Source: Dickeya fangzhongdai (GTDB lineage Bacteria > Pseudomonadota > Gammaproteobacteria > Enterobacterales > Enterobacteriaceae). From it: a stretch of DNA of 64,000 nt. The translations under genes and the position numbers were made by a program. The stretch's first letter is position 1; every line of letters begins with the position of its first letter. Positions 18,412 to 28,862 of this stretch are shown in pieces. Under the pieces are notes generated by a model. The model did not search any database and had not been told where the DNA came from. It saw only the letters and a list, made by a program, of their open reading frames with translations. The stretch covers positions 4,588,001 through 4,652,000 of the forward strand of contig NZ_CP025003.1 of assembly GCF_002812485.1 (NCBI RefSeq), written 5' to 3'.

Positions 18412-19911
18412 GTGGAAACCAAAGATCTGATCGTGATCGGCGGAGGCATTAACGGTACCGGCATCGCGGCGGATGCCGCCGGGCGCGGACTGTCCGTTCT
18501 GTTGCTGGAAGCACAGGATCTGGCCTGCGCCACCTCCTCCGCCAGCTCAAAGCTGATTCATGGCGGCCTGCGCTATCTGGAACACTATGAATTCCGGCTG
18601 GTGGGGGAAGCGCTGTCCGAACGCGAAGTGCTGCTGAAAATGGCGCCGCACATCATTTTCCCGATGCGTTTTCGCCTGCCGCACCAGCCGCACCTGCGTC
18701 CGGCCTGGATGATTCGCGCCGGTCTGTTCATGTACGACCATCTGGGCAAACGCGTCAGCCTGCCGTCCAGCCACGGGCTGCGATTCGGCCGTGAATCGGT
18801 GCTGAAACCGGAACTGACGCGCGGTTTCGAATATTCCGACTGCTGGGTGGACGACGCCCGTCTGGTGGTGCTGAACGCGCAGGAAGTCGTACGCCGCGGC
18901 GGCGAGGTGAAAACGCGCATGACCGTCACCCGCGCCCGCCGAGAAAACGGCCTGTGGGTGGTGGAAGCCGAAGACGCGCTGAGCGGCGAGACGCATCGCT
19001 GGCAGGCGAAAGGCCTGGTCAACGCAACCGGCCCGTGGGTACGCCAGTTCTTTGACGATGGTCTGGCGCTGCCGTCGCCGTACGGCATCCGACTGATCAA
19101 AGGCAGCCATATCGTCGTTCCGCGCGTACATCAGGAAGAGCAGGCCTACATTCTGCAGAATAAAGACCACCGCATCGTGTTTGTGATCCCGTGGCAGGAT
19201 GAGTTTTCCATCATCGGCACTACCGATGTGGAGTACCACGGCGATCCGCATCAGGTGAAGATTGACGACAACGAAATTCGTTACCTGCTGGACGTATACA
19301 ACGACCACTTCAAAAAACAGCTGACGCGCGACGACATCGTCTGGAGCTACTCGGGCGTGCGTCCGTTGTGCGACGACGAGTCGGATTCACCGCAGGCCAT
19401 CACCCGCGATTACACGCTGTCAGTGGCGGATGAAAGCGGTAAGGCGCCGCTGCTGTCGGTGTTCGGCGGCAAGCTGACCACCTACCGGAAGCTGGCGGAA
19501 CACGCCATGGACAAGCTGGCGAAATACTACCCGCAGGCGGGCCAGGCGTGGACCAACCGCGCCATTCTGCCCGGCGGCGATATCAGCGGCAGCCGCGAAG
19601 ACTACGCCGCCCTGCTGCGCCGCCGCTACAATCTGCCGGAAGCGCTGGCGCGTCGCTACAGCCGCACCTACGGCACCCAGAGCGAGAAAATACTCGGCAA
19701 CGCGCAGGCGTTGAGCGATCTGGGTGAGCATTTCGGCCATACCCTGTACGAAGCCGAGCTGCGTTATCTGGTGGAGCACGAATGGGTGGTGTCGCTGGAA
19801 GACGCTATCTGGCGCCGCACCAAACTGGGCATGTGGCTGGATGACGCCCAACAGCAGCGTATTAGTGAATGGCTGGCAAACTACCGCAGTCAGTTAGCCA
19901 AGGCCGGTTAA
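18412..19911 (+). CDS. glpD: GlpD, aerobic glycerol-3-phosphate dehydrogenase
   Basis: 499 residues from a GTG start with GAGGAG nine bases upstream; the N-terminus matches E. coli GlpD (METKDLIVIGGGINGTG). It has the FAD-binding GGGINGTGIAADAAGRGL motif, SSKLIHGGLRYLEHYEF, WSYSGVRPLC and the C-terminal DAO domain ending VEHEWVVSLEDAIWRRTKLG. The peripheral inner-membrane flavoprotein oxidises glycerol-3-phosphate to dihydroxyacetone phosphate and reduces ubiquinone. Control by GlpR and CRP is supported by the sites upstream. A strong terminator follows. Confidence 0.97.
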   Translation: METKDLIVIGGGINGTGIAADAAGRGLSVLLLEAQDLACATSSASSKLIHGGLRYLEHYEFRLVGEALSEREVLLKMAPHIIFPMRFRLPHQPHLRPAWMIRAGLFMYDHLGKRVSLPSSHGLRFGRESVLKPELTRGFEYSDCWVDDARLVVLNAQEVVRRGGEVKTRMTVTRARRENGLWVVEAEDALSGETHRWQAKGLVNATGPWVRQFFDDGLALPSPYGIRLIKGSHIVVPRVHQEEQAYILQNKDHRIVFVIPWQDEFSIIGTTDVEYHGDPHQVKIDDNEIRYLLDVYNDHFKKQLTRDDIVWSYSGVRPLCDDESDSPQAITRDYTLSVADESGKAPLLSVFGGKLTTYRKLAEHAMDKLAKYYPQAGQAWTNRAILPGGDISGSREDYAALLRRRYNLPEALARRYSRTYGTQSEKILGNAQALSDLGEHFGHTLYEAELRYLVEHEWVVSLEDAIWRRTKLGMWLDDAQQQRISEWLANYRSQLAKAG

Positions 19912-19921
19912 TCCCAAAGAA

Positions 19922-19950
19922 AAACGGCTTCCTTATGGAAGCCGTTTCTA
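19922..19950 (+). terminator. Terminator of glpD
   Basis: AAACGGCTTCC (19922-19932), loop TTAT, GGAAGCCGTTT (19937-19947): perfect 11-bp stem ending in TTTCT, ten bases after the glpD stop. Confidence 0.85.
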
Positions 19951-20010
19951 TTGACCTCACTCGATACAAAACGAAGGCGTTTTCGGCGTCAAAAACTGTG
20001 CTGAGGCTAG

Positions 20011-20190
20011 CGGCTTCGCCGGGTGAGCCGCATGGACGCGGTGAAAGCCCGTGTCGTGCTGGGAGCACGTCACGGGCGGCCCGAACTGCGAAGACGATTG
20101 CCGAAGGCACCGCGAAGCGGCACACCATTTTGCAACGCAAAATGGAACAGCGCTTGCGCTGGCCCGCAAGGGTGAACCCGTCAGGGTTCA
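20011..20190. repeat. Array of five hairpins beside the IS110 element
   Basis: Within 180 bases lie five inverted repeats: GCGGCT/AGCCGC (20011-20032); a 14-base arm GCCCGTGTCGTGCT with one mismatch and a GGG loop (20047-20077); CCATTTTGC/GCAAAATGG with an AAC loop (20125-20145); AGCGC/GCGCT (20149-20160); TGAACCC/GGGTTCA (20173-20190). No convincing reading frame or ribosome site is present. It may be a mobile intergenic repeat, a small RNA, or the downstream end of the insertion element. Identity unknown. Confidence 0.5.
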
Positions 20191-20258
20191 TAATTTAGCC
20201 CTCAGCCAGAGGTCAAGGAGAGGTGGCGTTTGAGTAACCGTGTTGCCAGTCAAGTATT

Positions 20259-21278
20259 TCAACTGACTACCACCCCATAATTCTTGTCATAGCGCTGCTG
20301 CGTATGCAGCACGCCATAACACAGATGGACCAGTTTCCTCATCGCCGCGCCTACCGCCAACATCTTCGCCTTGCCTTTCAGCAAAAGTCGCTCGTATTGC
20401 GCTTTTACATGACGATTGTGACTGATGGCGGCTATGGCTCCCATATACAGCTTTGCCCGCATCGCGGGCGGCCCTATTTTCGACAACCTGGCTCTGCCTC
20501 GTACCGAGGTGCCTGAGCGACGCTCTACCGGGATAACCCCCAGATACGCCGCCACCTGCTCCGCGCTCCTGAAGTGACCGCTCCGGATGGTGGCTAACAT
20601 ATTCCAGCCGATTTGGTCGCCAACACCATCAATCGATTTCAGGAGCTTCAGGTCGTTTTTTAGTCCAGGATGCTTGTCTATGTGGTCTTCTATCAGTCGC
20701 TCAATACGTTCCAGTTCACTCTTTACATGCCGCACCATCGAGTCCAGCGACGCCACAACCTCTTCCGGGGCCTGTGTGGATGCTAACGTGCTCAGCCGAT
20801 TTTCTATGCGTTGTTTATCACTCAGCAGACTATCCCTGTGCTGGAGTAATGCCTTGAGTTTCCTTATTTCTGGCGAAGGCGGGCTCCAGCCCTCCGGTTG
20901 GCGCAAACCGCCATAACAGGCCAGCACATAGGCATCCACTTTATCCGTCTTCGTGAGTATCCCCATTCCCCTGGCGAATTCACGCAACCGATGAGGGTTT
21001 ATCACGGATACGGCAATGCCTGACTGATGAAGACCATAAGCGAGGTGTTCGTGATAAACCCCCGTGGCTTCCATGATGATATGGGCCTGACCCGGGTCAC
21101 ATTTTTGTCGCGTTAGCCATTCAGCCAAAGCCTGAACGGCGTTGGGGCCATTGGGTAACGTTTTCGTCTTCCGTTTACCTTTCATGCCATCAGCTAACAA
21201 ACACACATCGACAAAACGCTTACTGATATCAATACCAACGTAATACATAATGATGTCCCCTTTCACTGAAGCCATCAC
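20259..21278 (-). CDS. IS110-family transposase (IS621-like recombinase)
   Basis: 339 residues as listed; the likely start is MYYVGIDIS at 21248, preceded by AAGGGG. The N-terminal DEDD (RuvC-like) domain shows YVGIDISKRFVDV (first Asp), IIMEATGVYHEHLA (Glu) and TKTDKVDAYVLA (DxxxD). A coiled-coil-rich middle leads to the C-terminal transposase_20 domain with SIDGVGDQIGWNMLATI, the catalytic-Ser region of this family (RRSGTSVRGRARLSKIG), and MRKLVHLCYGVL. IS110 enzymes recombine using a bridge RNA encoded in the element. The frame is intact, so the element may be active. It lies between glpD and glgP. Confidence 0.95.
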   Translation of the reverse strand: MMASVKGDIIMYYVGIDISKRFVDVCLLADGMKGKRKTKTLPNGPNAVQALAEWLTRQKCDPGQAHIIMEATGVYHEHLAYGLHQSGIAVSVINPHRLREFARGMGILTKTDKVDAYVLACYGGLRQPEGWSPPSPEIRKLKALLQHRDSLLSDKQRIENRLSTLASTQAPEEVVASLDSMVRHVKSELERIERLIEDHIDKHPGLKNDLKLLKSIDGVGDQIGWNMLATIRSGHFRSAEQVAAYLGVIPVERRSGTSVRGRARLSKIGPPAMRAKLYMGAIAAISHNRHVKAQYERLLLKGKAKMLAVGAAMRKLVHLCYGVLHTQQRYDKNYGVVVS

Positions 21279-21299
21279 GCCCGTTCCGCTTGTACATTC

Positions 21300-21500
21300 A
21301 GAGTCAGTGCTCTGGGTAACCGTTCAATGTTAATGCTGGCGTGAAAGGTGAAACAGAGGGCTTAAACTCAACCACAAGGTTTATAGCCCTGGCTCTCCTT
21401 CGAAGCTCACTCTGTTTCATGTCGTGATAGCTAATCACGACATGAGCAAGATACAAGTCTCTCCTTGTCGTGCGGGCGATGATGCCGCAAAGGAATAACC
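21300..21500 (-). ncRNA. Candidate IS110 bridge RNA
   Basis: The transposase-upstream end is heavily folded. An 11-bp perfect hairpin CATGTCGTGAT/ATCACGACATG (21418-21444) is followed, in transcript direction, by a 10-bp stem (21410-21419 with 21349-21358, CTCTGTTTCA/TGAAACAGAG on the plus strand) enclosing AGGGCT/AGCCCT (21357-21362 with 21385-21390) and a large internal loop; ACAAG/CTTGT sits 5' of these. Stem-loops with big internal loops on the 5' side of the transposase are the layout of the IS621 bridge RNA. Exact ends and the guide loops cannot be fixed here. Confidence 0.6.
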
Positions 21501-21613
21501 GATGTCATCAAGCACGAAACCTCACACTACTCCGACATAAATCGCCAATCACAAAACAACAGCGCTGTTTGTCTACAGCCTAACTGCACATCCAGTTACA
21601 CCATCCAATCGAG

Positions 21614-24061
21614 CTACAACCGTATCGGCTTGATATGCCAGATGTCGTCGGCGTATTCCTGAATGGTGCGATCGGCGGAGAAATAGCCCATGTTGGCGAT
21701 GTTGTGCAGGGTACGGCGCGTCCATTCGTCCTCGTCGCGGTAGACATCGTCCACCTTGTCGTGGCTATCCACATAACTGCGGTAATCCGCCAGCAACTGG
21801 TAGTGATCGCCGAAATTGACCAGCGAATCGAACAGGTCGGCATAGCGGCCCGGTTCATCCGGGCTGAACACGCCGGTGGCGATCTGCGTCAGCACCCGGT
21901 GCAACTCCTCGTCCTGATTGTAGAATTCACGCGGGTTGTAACCGTTACGCCGCAGTTCTTCCACCTGTTCCGTGGTGTTGCCGAAAATGAAGATATTCTC
22001 TTCACCCACCCGTTCACGCATTTCGACGTTGGCGCCGTCCAGCGTGCCGATGGTCAGCGCGCCGTTCAGGGCAAACTTCATATTGCTGGTGCCGGAAGCC
22101 TCGGTGCCCGCCAGCGAAATCTGTTCCGACAGGTCGGCCGCCGGAATGATGATTTGCGCCAGGCTGACGCCGTAGTTGGGGATGAAAACGATCTTCAGTT
22201 TGTCTTTCACCTCCGGGTCATTGTTCACCACGCTGGCCACATCGTTGATCAGGTGAATGATGTGCTTGGCCATGTAGTAGGCGGATGCCGCCTTGCCGGC
22301 AAAGATGGCGACGCGCGGTACGCGATCCAGATTCGGGTCATCCTTGATGCGGTTATAAAGCGTAATCAGGTGCAATACGTTGAGCAGCTGACGTTTGTAC
22401 TCATGAATACGCTTGATCTGCACATCAAACAACGCGCTGGGATCCACCACCACATCCAGATGCTGGGCGATGTAGATCGCCAGCCGCTTTTTGTTTTCCT
22501 GTTTGGCCTTACGCACTTTCTGCAAGAAGGCCGGGAAATCAATGTGCGGCTTCAGGTCCGCCAGTTGGCTCAGATCGGTGCGCCAGGTTTTGCCGATGGT
22601 GTCATCCAGCACTTTCGATAGCGACGGGTTCGCCAGCGCCAGCCAGCGCCGCGGAGTAACGCCGTTGGTTTTATTACAGAAACGGTCCGGATAGAGCCGG
22701 GCGAAGTCGGCGAACAGCGACTGCACCATCAGGTCGGTATGCAACTGGGACACCCCGTTCACCTGATGGCTGCAGATCACCGCCAGCCATGCCATGCGCA
22801 CTTTGCGCCCGTGGGTTTCATCCACGATCGACACCCGCGTCAGCAAATCGTTGTCGTTCGGGAAACGTTCCTGCACGTCGTCCAGAAAACGGTCGTTGAT
22901 TTCGAAAATCAGTTGCAGATGGCGCGGCAAAATTTTGCCCATCATGTCGACCGGCCAGGTCTCCAGCGCCTCACCCATCAGGGTGTGGTTGGTGTAGGAG
23001 AACACCTTGGTGACCACTTCCCAGGCGGCGTCCCACTTGAACTTATGCTCGTCGATCAACAGGCGCATCAGTTCCGGAATCGCCAGCACCGGGTGGGTGT
23101 CGTTGAGGTGGATAGCGAATTTTTCCGCCAGATTGGCGTAGGTTTTGTGCATCATCCAGTGGCGACTGAGGATATCCTGCACCGTGGCGGAGACCAGAAA
23201 GTACTCCTGACGTAAACGCAGCTCACGGCCGGAATAGGTGGAATCGTCGGGATACAGCACGCGCGACACGTTTTCGGAGTGGTTTTTATCCTCCACCGCC
23301 GCGAAATAGTCGCCCTGATTGAACTTACCGAGGTTGATTTCGTTACTGGCCTGCGCCGCCCACAGCCGCAGGGTGTTGGTGGCGTCGGTATCAAAGCCGG
23401 GGATGATTTGATCATAAGCGCAGGCGATGATCTCCTCGGTTTCCAGCCAGCGGGTTTTACTGCCTTCCTGCTGGATACGACCGCCGAAACGCACTTTGTA
23501 ACGGGTGCTGTGGCGGACGAATTCCCACGGGTTACCGTATTCCAGCCAGTAATCCGGCGACTCCGCCTGCCTGCCGTCGACGATGTTCTGCCGGAACATA
23601 CCGTACTCGTAACGGATGCCATAACCGCGCCCCGGCAGCGCCATAGTGGCGAGCGAGTCAAGGAAGCAGGCCGCCAGCCGTCCGAGACCGCCGTTGCCCA
23701 GCGCCGGATCGTCCTCTTCTTCCAGCAGCTCGTTTAGATCCAGGCCCATCGCTTCCAGCGCGTCCCTCAGATCGTCAAACATGCCCATCGCCAGCAGCGC
23801 GTTGGACAGCGTGCGTCCCAGCAGGAATTCCATCGACAGGTAGTAAACCTGCCGGACATCCTGCGATAACTGCGCGCGATTGGAACGCAGCCAGCGCTCT
23901 ACCATGCGATCCCGCACGGCCAACACCGCGGCATTCAGCCAGTCATGTTTACTGGCGATGCTGGGATCCTTGCCTACGGTAAACATCAACTTGTAAGCGA
24001 TGGAGTGTTTCAGCGCGTCTACGCTAAGCGTAGGTGAGTTGTAGATAAATGGAGAGTTCAT
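21614..24061 (-). CDS. glgP: GlgP, glycogen phosphorylase
   Basis: 815 residues, E. coli GlgP length. GT35 family with [48 protein letters not shown] and the pyridoxal-phosphate lysine in [17 protein letters not shown]. It removes glucose-1-phosphate from glycogen outer chains. Last gene of the glgBXCAP operon, 22 bases after glgA. It differs clearly from MalP at 9136-11553 in its longer N-terminus and central region. Confidence 0.97.
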   Translation of the reverse strand: MNSPFIYNSPTLSVDALKHSIAYKLMFTVGKDPSIASKHDWLNAAVLAVRDRMVERWLRSNRAQLSQDVRQVYYLSMEFLLGRTLSNALLAMGMFDDLRDALEAMGLDLNELLEEEDDPALGNGGLGRLAACFLDSLATMALPGRGYGIRYEYGMFRQNIVDGRQAESPDYWLEYGNPWEFVRHSTRYKVRFGGRIQQEGSKTRWLETEEIIACAYDQIIPGFDTDATNTLRLWAAQASNEINLGKFNQGDYFAAVEDKNHSENVSRVLYPDDSTYSGRELRLRQEYFLVSATVQDILSRHWMMHKTYANLAEKFAIHLNDTHPVLAIPELMRLLIDEHKFKWDAAWEVVTKVFSYTNHTLMGEALETWPVDMMGKILPRHLQLIFEINDRFLDDVQERFPNDNDLLTRVSIVDETHGRKVRMAWLAVICSHQVNGVSQLHTDLMVQSLFADFARLYPDRFCNKTNGVTPRRWLALANPSLSKVLDDTIGKTWRTDLSQLADLKPHIDFPAFLQKVRKAKQENKKRLAIYIAQHLDVVVDPSALFDVQIKRIHEYKRQLLNVLHLITLYNRIKDDPNLDRVPRVAIFAGKAASAYYMAKHIIHLINDVASVVNNDPEVKDKLKIVFIPNYGVSLAQIIIPAADLSEQISLAGTEASGTSNMKFALNGALTIGTLDGANVEMRERVGEENIFIFGNTTEQVEELRRNGYNPREFYNQDEELHRVLTQIATGVFSPDEPGRYADLFDSLVNFGDHYQLLADYRSYVDSHDKVDDVYRDEDEWTRRTLHNIANMGYFSADRTIQEYADDIWHIKPIRL

Positions 24062-24083
24062 ATGTCATTCCCACTGATGCGTA

Positions 24084-25517
24084 CTACCACAGACGTTGAT
24101 AAAGCGCACGATAGGCCTGGGCAGCAACCTGCCAACTAAAATCCATTGCCATTGCCTGACGCTGTACATAACGCCAGAGCGAAGGGCGTGACCACAACAC
24201 AAAGACCCGACGAATCGCCCGCGACAGCGACGCTGTATTGCAATCGCTGAACACAAAACCGCTCGCCAGGCCATCGGCCAGATTTTCCAGCGAGCAATCT
24301 GCCACTGTATCCGCCAGCCCGCCGGTGCGCCTGACCAGCGGTAACGTGCCGTATTTCAGGCCGTACAGCTGAGTCAAACCGCAGGGTTCGAACCGACTAG
24401 GAACCATAATCACATCCGCGCCGCCAATAATGCGGTGCGAGAACGCTTCGTGATAACCGATCTGAACGCCGACACGGCCGTGATACTCCGCCGCCGCCGC
24501 CAAAAAACCTTCCTGCAGGGTGGCGTCGCCCGCCCCCAGCACCACCAGTTGCCCGCCCTGCTCCAGCAAACCCGGCACGGCCTGCAACGCGATATCCAAC
24601 CCCTTCTGACTGGTAAGACGGCTGACGATGGCGAACACCGGCACCCGGTCATCCACCTTAAGCCCCATCGCCGTTTGCAGATGCCGTTTGTTATCCGCCT
24701 TGCGCGCCAGCTCATCGCGGCTATAGGTGGCGGTCAGCAACGAATCGTGCGCCGGGTTCCAGATCTCGTCATCCACGCCGTTGAGGATGCCGGACAGACG
24801 ACCGGCGTCTTCCCGCGACTTCAGCAACCCCTCCAGCCCGTAGCCGTATTCCGTCTGAGTGATCTCATGCGCATAGGTCGGGCTGACGGTGGTGATGTGA
24901 TCCGCATAGTACAGCCCGGCTTTGAGGTACGAGATCTGACCGTAGAATTCCAGCCCGTACATGCTGAAGTACTCCGGCGGCAACCGCAGCTCCGACATGT
25001 GACGGGCATCAAATAATCCCTGATAAGCCAGATTATGGACGGTAAATACCGATTTTGCCGGTCGACCTTTCGCCGCCAGGTAAGCGCAAGCCAGACCGGC
25101 ATGCCAGTCGTGGGCGTGCACGATGTCCGGCCGCCAGAACGGATCGACGCCGCTGGCCATTTCCGCCCCCATCCAACCCAGCAGACCGAAGCGCAGAAAA
25201 TTATCCGAATAGGCAAACAAAGAGGTGTCGTGATACGGGCTGCCCGCCCGTTCATACAGGTGGGGAACATCGATCAGGTAAATACCCACGCCGTTGTAAT
25301 GACCGTAGCGCAGCGTGACACGACCGCCAAACGTATCCAGTTCCCGCACCACCTGCGCATCCGGGATGCCTTTTTTCAGGTCGGGGAACGCCGGCAACAG
25401 CACCCGCACATCCATCCCCGCGGCGATCTGCGCGCCGGGCAATGCCCCCACCACATCCGCCAGTCCCCCGGTTTTCAGCAGGGGGAACAGCTCTGAACAC
25501 ACATGTAATACCCGCAT
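24084..25517 (-). CDS. glgA: GlgA, glycogen synthase
   Basis: 477 residues. GT5 family: [14 protein letters not shown] with the ADP-glucose-binding Lys15, [14 protein letters not shown], and the GT-B C-terminal motif [35 protein letters not shown] with the catalytic Glu. It adds glucose from ADP-glucose to glycogen non-reducing ends in the cytoplasm. 74 bases downstream of glgC in the glg operon. Confidence 0.97.
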   Translation of the reverse strand: MRVLHVCSELFPLLKTGGLADVVGALPGAQIAAGMDVRVLLPAFPDLKKGIPDAQVVRELDTFGGRVTLRYGHYNGVGIYLIDVPHLYERAGSPYHDTSLFAYSDNFLRFGLLGWMGAEMASGVDPFWRPDIVHAHDWHAGLACAYLAAKGRPAKSVFTVHNLAYQGLFDARHMSELRLPPEYFSMYGLEFYGQISYLKAGLYYADHITTVSPTYAHEITQTEYGYGLEGLLKSREDAGRLSGILNGVDDEIWNPAHDSLLTATYSRDELARKADNKRHLQTAMGLKVDDRVPVFAIVSRLTSQKGLDIALQAVPGLLEQGGQLVVLGAGDATLQEGFLAAAAEYHGRVGVQIGYHEAFSHRIIGGADVIMVPSRFEPCGLTQLYGLKYGTLPLVRRTGGLADTVADCSLENLADGLASGFVFSDCNTASLSRAIRRVFVLWSRPSLWRYVQRQAMAMDFSWQVAAQAYRALYQRLW

Positions 25518-25591
25518 CTTGTCTCCCGTAGCCGCCTCGTCTCTGGCGCGGCGGCATCAATCCCCCGGCCGCCCTCGGCCGGGCATCGCGG

Positions 25592-26878
25592 CTAAGGTTT
25601 GAGTTTGGCCAGCATGGCGCGCGTCACCAGCACAATCCCTTCTTCGGAACGATAAAAGCGACGGTTGTCATCCTCGGCGTTCTCGCCGATCACCATGCCT
25701 TCCGGAATTTCGCAGGCGCGATCGACAATGCAGCGATGCAGACGGCATGAGCGCCCCACTTTGACATCCGGCAGCAACACCGACGAATCGATGCTGCAGA
25801 AGGAGTTGATTCGCACCCGCGGAAATAGCACCGAGTGCGTTACCACCGAGCCGGAGACGATGCACCCGCCGGAAACCAGCGAATTCATGGTCAGCCCGTG
25901 GCTGCCGGAGCGGTCCTGCACGAATTTGGCGGGCGGCAAGGCCGCCATCGCCGAGCGAATCGGCCAGTTGTGGTCGTACATGTCCAGTTCCGGCATGACC
26001 GAAGCCAGATCGAGGTTGGCGCGCCAGTAGGCCTCCAGCGTTCCCACGTCCCGCCAGTAAGGCGGCGCGTTGTCCGAGGAGGTAACGCAGGAGAGCGTGA
26101 AGGGGTGCGCCCAGGCATGCCCTTGCGCCACGATTTTCGGGATCAGGTCTTTGCCGAAATCGTGGCTGGAGTCCGAGGTGCACACGTCTTCTTCCAGCCG
26201 CCGGTAGAGATAGTCGGCGTTGAACACGTAGATCCCCATGCTGGCCAGCGCCATGTCCGGGTTATCCGGCATCGGCGTCGGTTTGGCGGGTTTCTCTTCA
26301 AAGCTGACGATGCGGTTATCCTTGTCCACGCTCATGATGCCGAAGGCGTGCGCCTCTTTAATCGGCACCGGGATACAGGCTACCGAGCACTCGGCGCCGT
26401 TCTCCACGTGGTCCAGCAGCATGCGGGAATAATCCATCTTGTAGATGTGGTCGCCGGCCAGAATCACTACGTATTCCGCCCGATAGCGCCGGATAATATC
26501 CAGGTTATGGCACACGGCGTCGGCGGTGCCGCGATACCAGTGATCGTTTTCATCGTGTCGTTGCTGCGCCGGCAGCAAATCGACAAATTCATTCATCTCG
26601 GTGTTCAGGAACGACCAGCCGCGCTGGATGTGCTGCACCAGCGTGTGCGACTGATACTGAGTAATGACGCCAATCCGGCGGATACCGGAATTCAGGCAGT
26701 TGGAAAGAGCAAAATCGATAATTCGGTACTTACCGCCAAAGTGTACGGCCGGCTTGGCGCGGTATGCGGTCAAATCTTTCAGTCGGGTACCTCGCCCGCC
26801 CGCCAGAATCAGCGCGACGGATTTTAGGGGCAATTGTCTGGCCAGCATCAGAGGATCGTGTTTGTCAGTACTCACCAT
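25592..26878 (-). CDS. glgC: GlgC, glucose-1-phosphate adenylyltransferase
   Basis: 428 residues. Nucleotidyltransferase with [13 protein letters not shown], the allosteric/substrate Lys-containing [38 protein letters not shown] and a left-handed beta-helix C-terminus. It forms ADP-glucose from ATP and glucose-1-phosphate and is the controlled step of glycogen synthesis in enteric bacteria (fructose-1,6-bisphosphate activates, AMP inhibits in E. coli). Thirteen bases separate it from glgX. Confidence 0.97.
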   Translation of the reverse strand: MVSTDKHDPLMLARQLPLKSVALILAGGRGTRLKDLTAYRAKPAVHFGGKYRIIDFALSNCLNSGIRRIGVITQYQSHTLVQHIQRGWSFLNTEMNEFVDLLPAQQRHDENDHWYRGTADAVCHNLDIIRRYRAEYVVILAGDHIYKMDYSRMLLDHVENGAECSVACIPVPIKEAHAFGIMSVDKDNRIVSFEEKPAKPTPMPDNPDMALASMGIYVFNADYLYRRLEEDVCTSDSSHDFGKDLIPKIVAQGHAWAHPFTLSCVTSSDNAPPYWRDVGTLEAYWRANLDLASVMPELDMYDHNWPIRSAMAALPPAKFVQDRSGSHGLTMNSLVSGGCIVSGSVVTHSVLFPRVRINSFCSIDSSVLLPDVKVGRSCRLHRCIVDRACEIPEGMVIGENAEDDNRRFYRSEEGIVLVTRAMLAKLKP

Positions 26879-26891
26879 GTCAGGCTCCTTA

Positions 26892-28862
26892 TTATTGTTT
26901 TACCAGTACGCACACCGCATTCGCCTGCCCGCGCCAGACCCGCCCATCGAGTGGATGGTCGGCCGCGCTAAACGGCGGCTCAACCCGCCATTCCCCTTCC
27001 GGCAGGGAGAAATCACATTCCTGCGGCGTGGCATTGATCAACAGTAGCCAGCGTTCGGAAAGCTGGATTTGCAACTGGTGTGCTCCCTGTTCCCATTCGT
27101 ACGGCGTTAATGCCTCTCCCTGCGCATTCAGCCACCGCACGTCGTTCTCGCCGTCACGCCACCAGCGCCCCCGCTGCAACGCAGGGATAGACCGGCGCAG
27201 CCGGATCAACCCGGACGTAAACGCGAGCAACGCGTCATCCGCCTGATCCCAATGCAACCAGGCCAGCGCGTTGTCCTGACAGTAGGCGTTATTGTTGCCC
27301 TGCTGGCTGTTGCCGAATTCATCGCCCGCCAGCAGCATCGGCGTTCCCTGCGACAACAGCAGCGTGGTCAGCAGCGCCTGCTGACTGACGCGCCGCCGCG
27401 CCTGCGTCGCCTCATCCGCCTCCAGCCCCTCGGTCCCGTGGTTGAAACTGAAATTGCTGTTGGTGCCGTCCCGGTTTTGCTCCCCGTTGGCGTCGTTGTG
27501 CTTGTGGTTGAAACACACCAGATCGCGCAGGGTAAAACCGTCATGAGAGGTCAGCATGTTGACCGACGCCCAGGGCTGCCGGCTGCCGCGCTCAAACACC
27601 TCGCTGGAGGCGGCGAAACGACGGGCCAGCACCCCAACGGGGAGATCGCCATGCAGCCAGAAACGGCGTATGTCGTCGCGGAAGCGGTCGTTCCACTCCG
27701 CGAACGGCGCCGGGAATTGCCCCAGTTGGTAGCCGCCGGGACCGATGTCCCAGGGTTCGGCAATCAATTTGCAGTCGCGCAGCGAGCGGTGATTGCGCAG
27801 GGCCGTAAAGAACGGAGCGGCGGAGGAAAAGTCCGGCAGGCGTCCCAGAATCGTCGCCAGATCAAAACGAAAACCATCCACATGGCAGACCTCGCGCCAG
27901 AACGTCAGACACTCGATCACCCAATGCAGCACCGCCGGATGCTCAAGCCGCAGCACGTTGCCGCACCCCGCCCAGTTGTGATAATCGCCGTTCTCCGTCA
28001 GCCAGTAGTAGCTGGCGTTATCAATACCGCGCAGCGTCAGGGTCGGGCCGTCTACATCCAGCTCCGCGCTGTGGTTAAACACCACATCCAGAATCACCTC
28101 GATGCCGGCCTGATGCAGCGCACGCACCGCGTCGCGGAACTCGTTGAGCGGGTCATCGCTCGCCGCCAGGCTGCTGTCCACCGCAAACGGCAACAGCGTG
28201 TTGTAGCCCCAGTAATTGCGCAGGCCCATTGATTGCAGACGCGGCTCGTCGGCATGCTGGTGGATAGGCATCAGCTCCAGCGCGGTCACGCCCAGTTGCG
28301 TCAGATAATCCAGCATCACCGGGTGAGCCAGCGCAGCATAGGTGCCGCGTATCGCCGCCGGAATACCGGGGTGTCGACGGGTCAACCCGCGCACGTGGGC
28401 TTCGTACAGCACCGTCTGCCCCCAGGGGGTGCGCGGCAGCCGGTCGTTCTGCCAGTCGTAATGTTCGTCCACCACCACGCTGCGCGGCATCACTTCGGCG
28501 CTGTCGGAAAGGTCGGGCTGGTCGTAACCGCCGTGCAGCCGCTCGTCATCCACCACCCAGCCGTCCATCTGCCGGGCGCAAGGGTCAAGCAACAGCTTAT
28601 TGGCGTTGAAACGCAGCCCGCGTCGCGGCTCGAACGCGCCATCGACGCGATAGCCGTAGCACAAGCCCGGCTGGGCGTCCGGCAGATAACCGTGCCAGAT
28701 ATCGCCAGTGCGGGCCGTCAGCGGCAAACGCTGCTCCCGCAGGCCGTCAAAAATACACAATTCCACCCGCGACGCCCCGGATGAGAACAAGGCGAAGTTC
28801 ACGCCTTCGCCATCGAAATGAGAGCCTAATGGTCGCGGGCGCCCCGCCAGCAGCTCAGCCAT
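26892..28862 (-). CDS. glgX: GlgX, glycogen debranching enzyme
   Basis: 656 residues, GH13 isoamylase type. An N-terminal CBM48 region ([20 protein letters not shown]) precedes the barrel with [25 protein letters not shown] (nucleophile Asp), [16 protein letters not shown] (acid Glu) and [12 protein letters not shown]. It removes short limit-dextrin branches left by GlgP. Its ATG overlaps the glgB stop by one base (TAATG), a sign of translational coupling. Confidence 0.97.
   Translation of the reverse strand: MAELLAGRPRPLGSHFDGEGVNFALFSSGASRVELCIFDGLREQRLPLTARTGDIWHGYLPDAQPGLCYGYRVDGAFEPRRGLRFNANKLLLDPCARQMDGWVVDDERLHGGYDQPDLSDSAEVMPRSVVVDEHYDWQNDRLPRTPWGQTVLYEAHVRGLTRRHPGIPAAIRGTYAALAHPVMLDYLTQLGVTALELMPIHQHADEPRLQSMGLRNYWGYNTLLPFAVDSSLAASDDPLNEFRDAVRALHQAGIEVILDVVFNHSAELDVDGPTLTLRGIDNASYYWLTENGDYHNWAGCGNVLRLEHPAVLHWVIECLTFWREVCHVDGFRFDLATILGRLPDFSSAAPFFTALRNHRSLRDCKLIAEPWDIGPGGYQLGQFPAPFAEWNDRFRDDIRRFWLHGDLPVGVLARRFAASSEVFERGSRQPWASVNMLTSHDGFTLRDLVCFNHKHNDANGEQNRDGTNSNFSFNHGTEGLEADEATQARRRVSQQALLTTLLLSQGTPMLLAGDEFGNSQQGNNNAYCQDNALAWLHWDQADDALLAFTSGLIRLRRSIPALQRGRWWRDGENDVRWLNAQGEALTPYEWEQGAHQLQIQLSERWLLLINATPQECDFSLPEGEWRVEPPFSAADHPLDGRVWRGQANAVCVLVKQ

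Larger units (their letters stand above)
20235..21560 (-). mobile_element. IS110-family insertion sequence (ends not fixed)
   Basis: Intact transposase gene with a long structured non-coding stretch on its 5' side (21279-~21550) and a short one on its 3' side. IS110 elements have no terminal inverted repeats and make no target duplication, so the boundaries given are approximate: they span from shortly after the transposase stop to the glgP-proximal unique sequence. The glpD and glgP genes on either side are both complete. Confidence 0.75.

Noticed and set aside
20051..20233. 60-codon ORF in the hairpin array
   Set aside because: Arg/His-rich, no ribosome site, and its bases are explained by inverted repeats.
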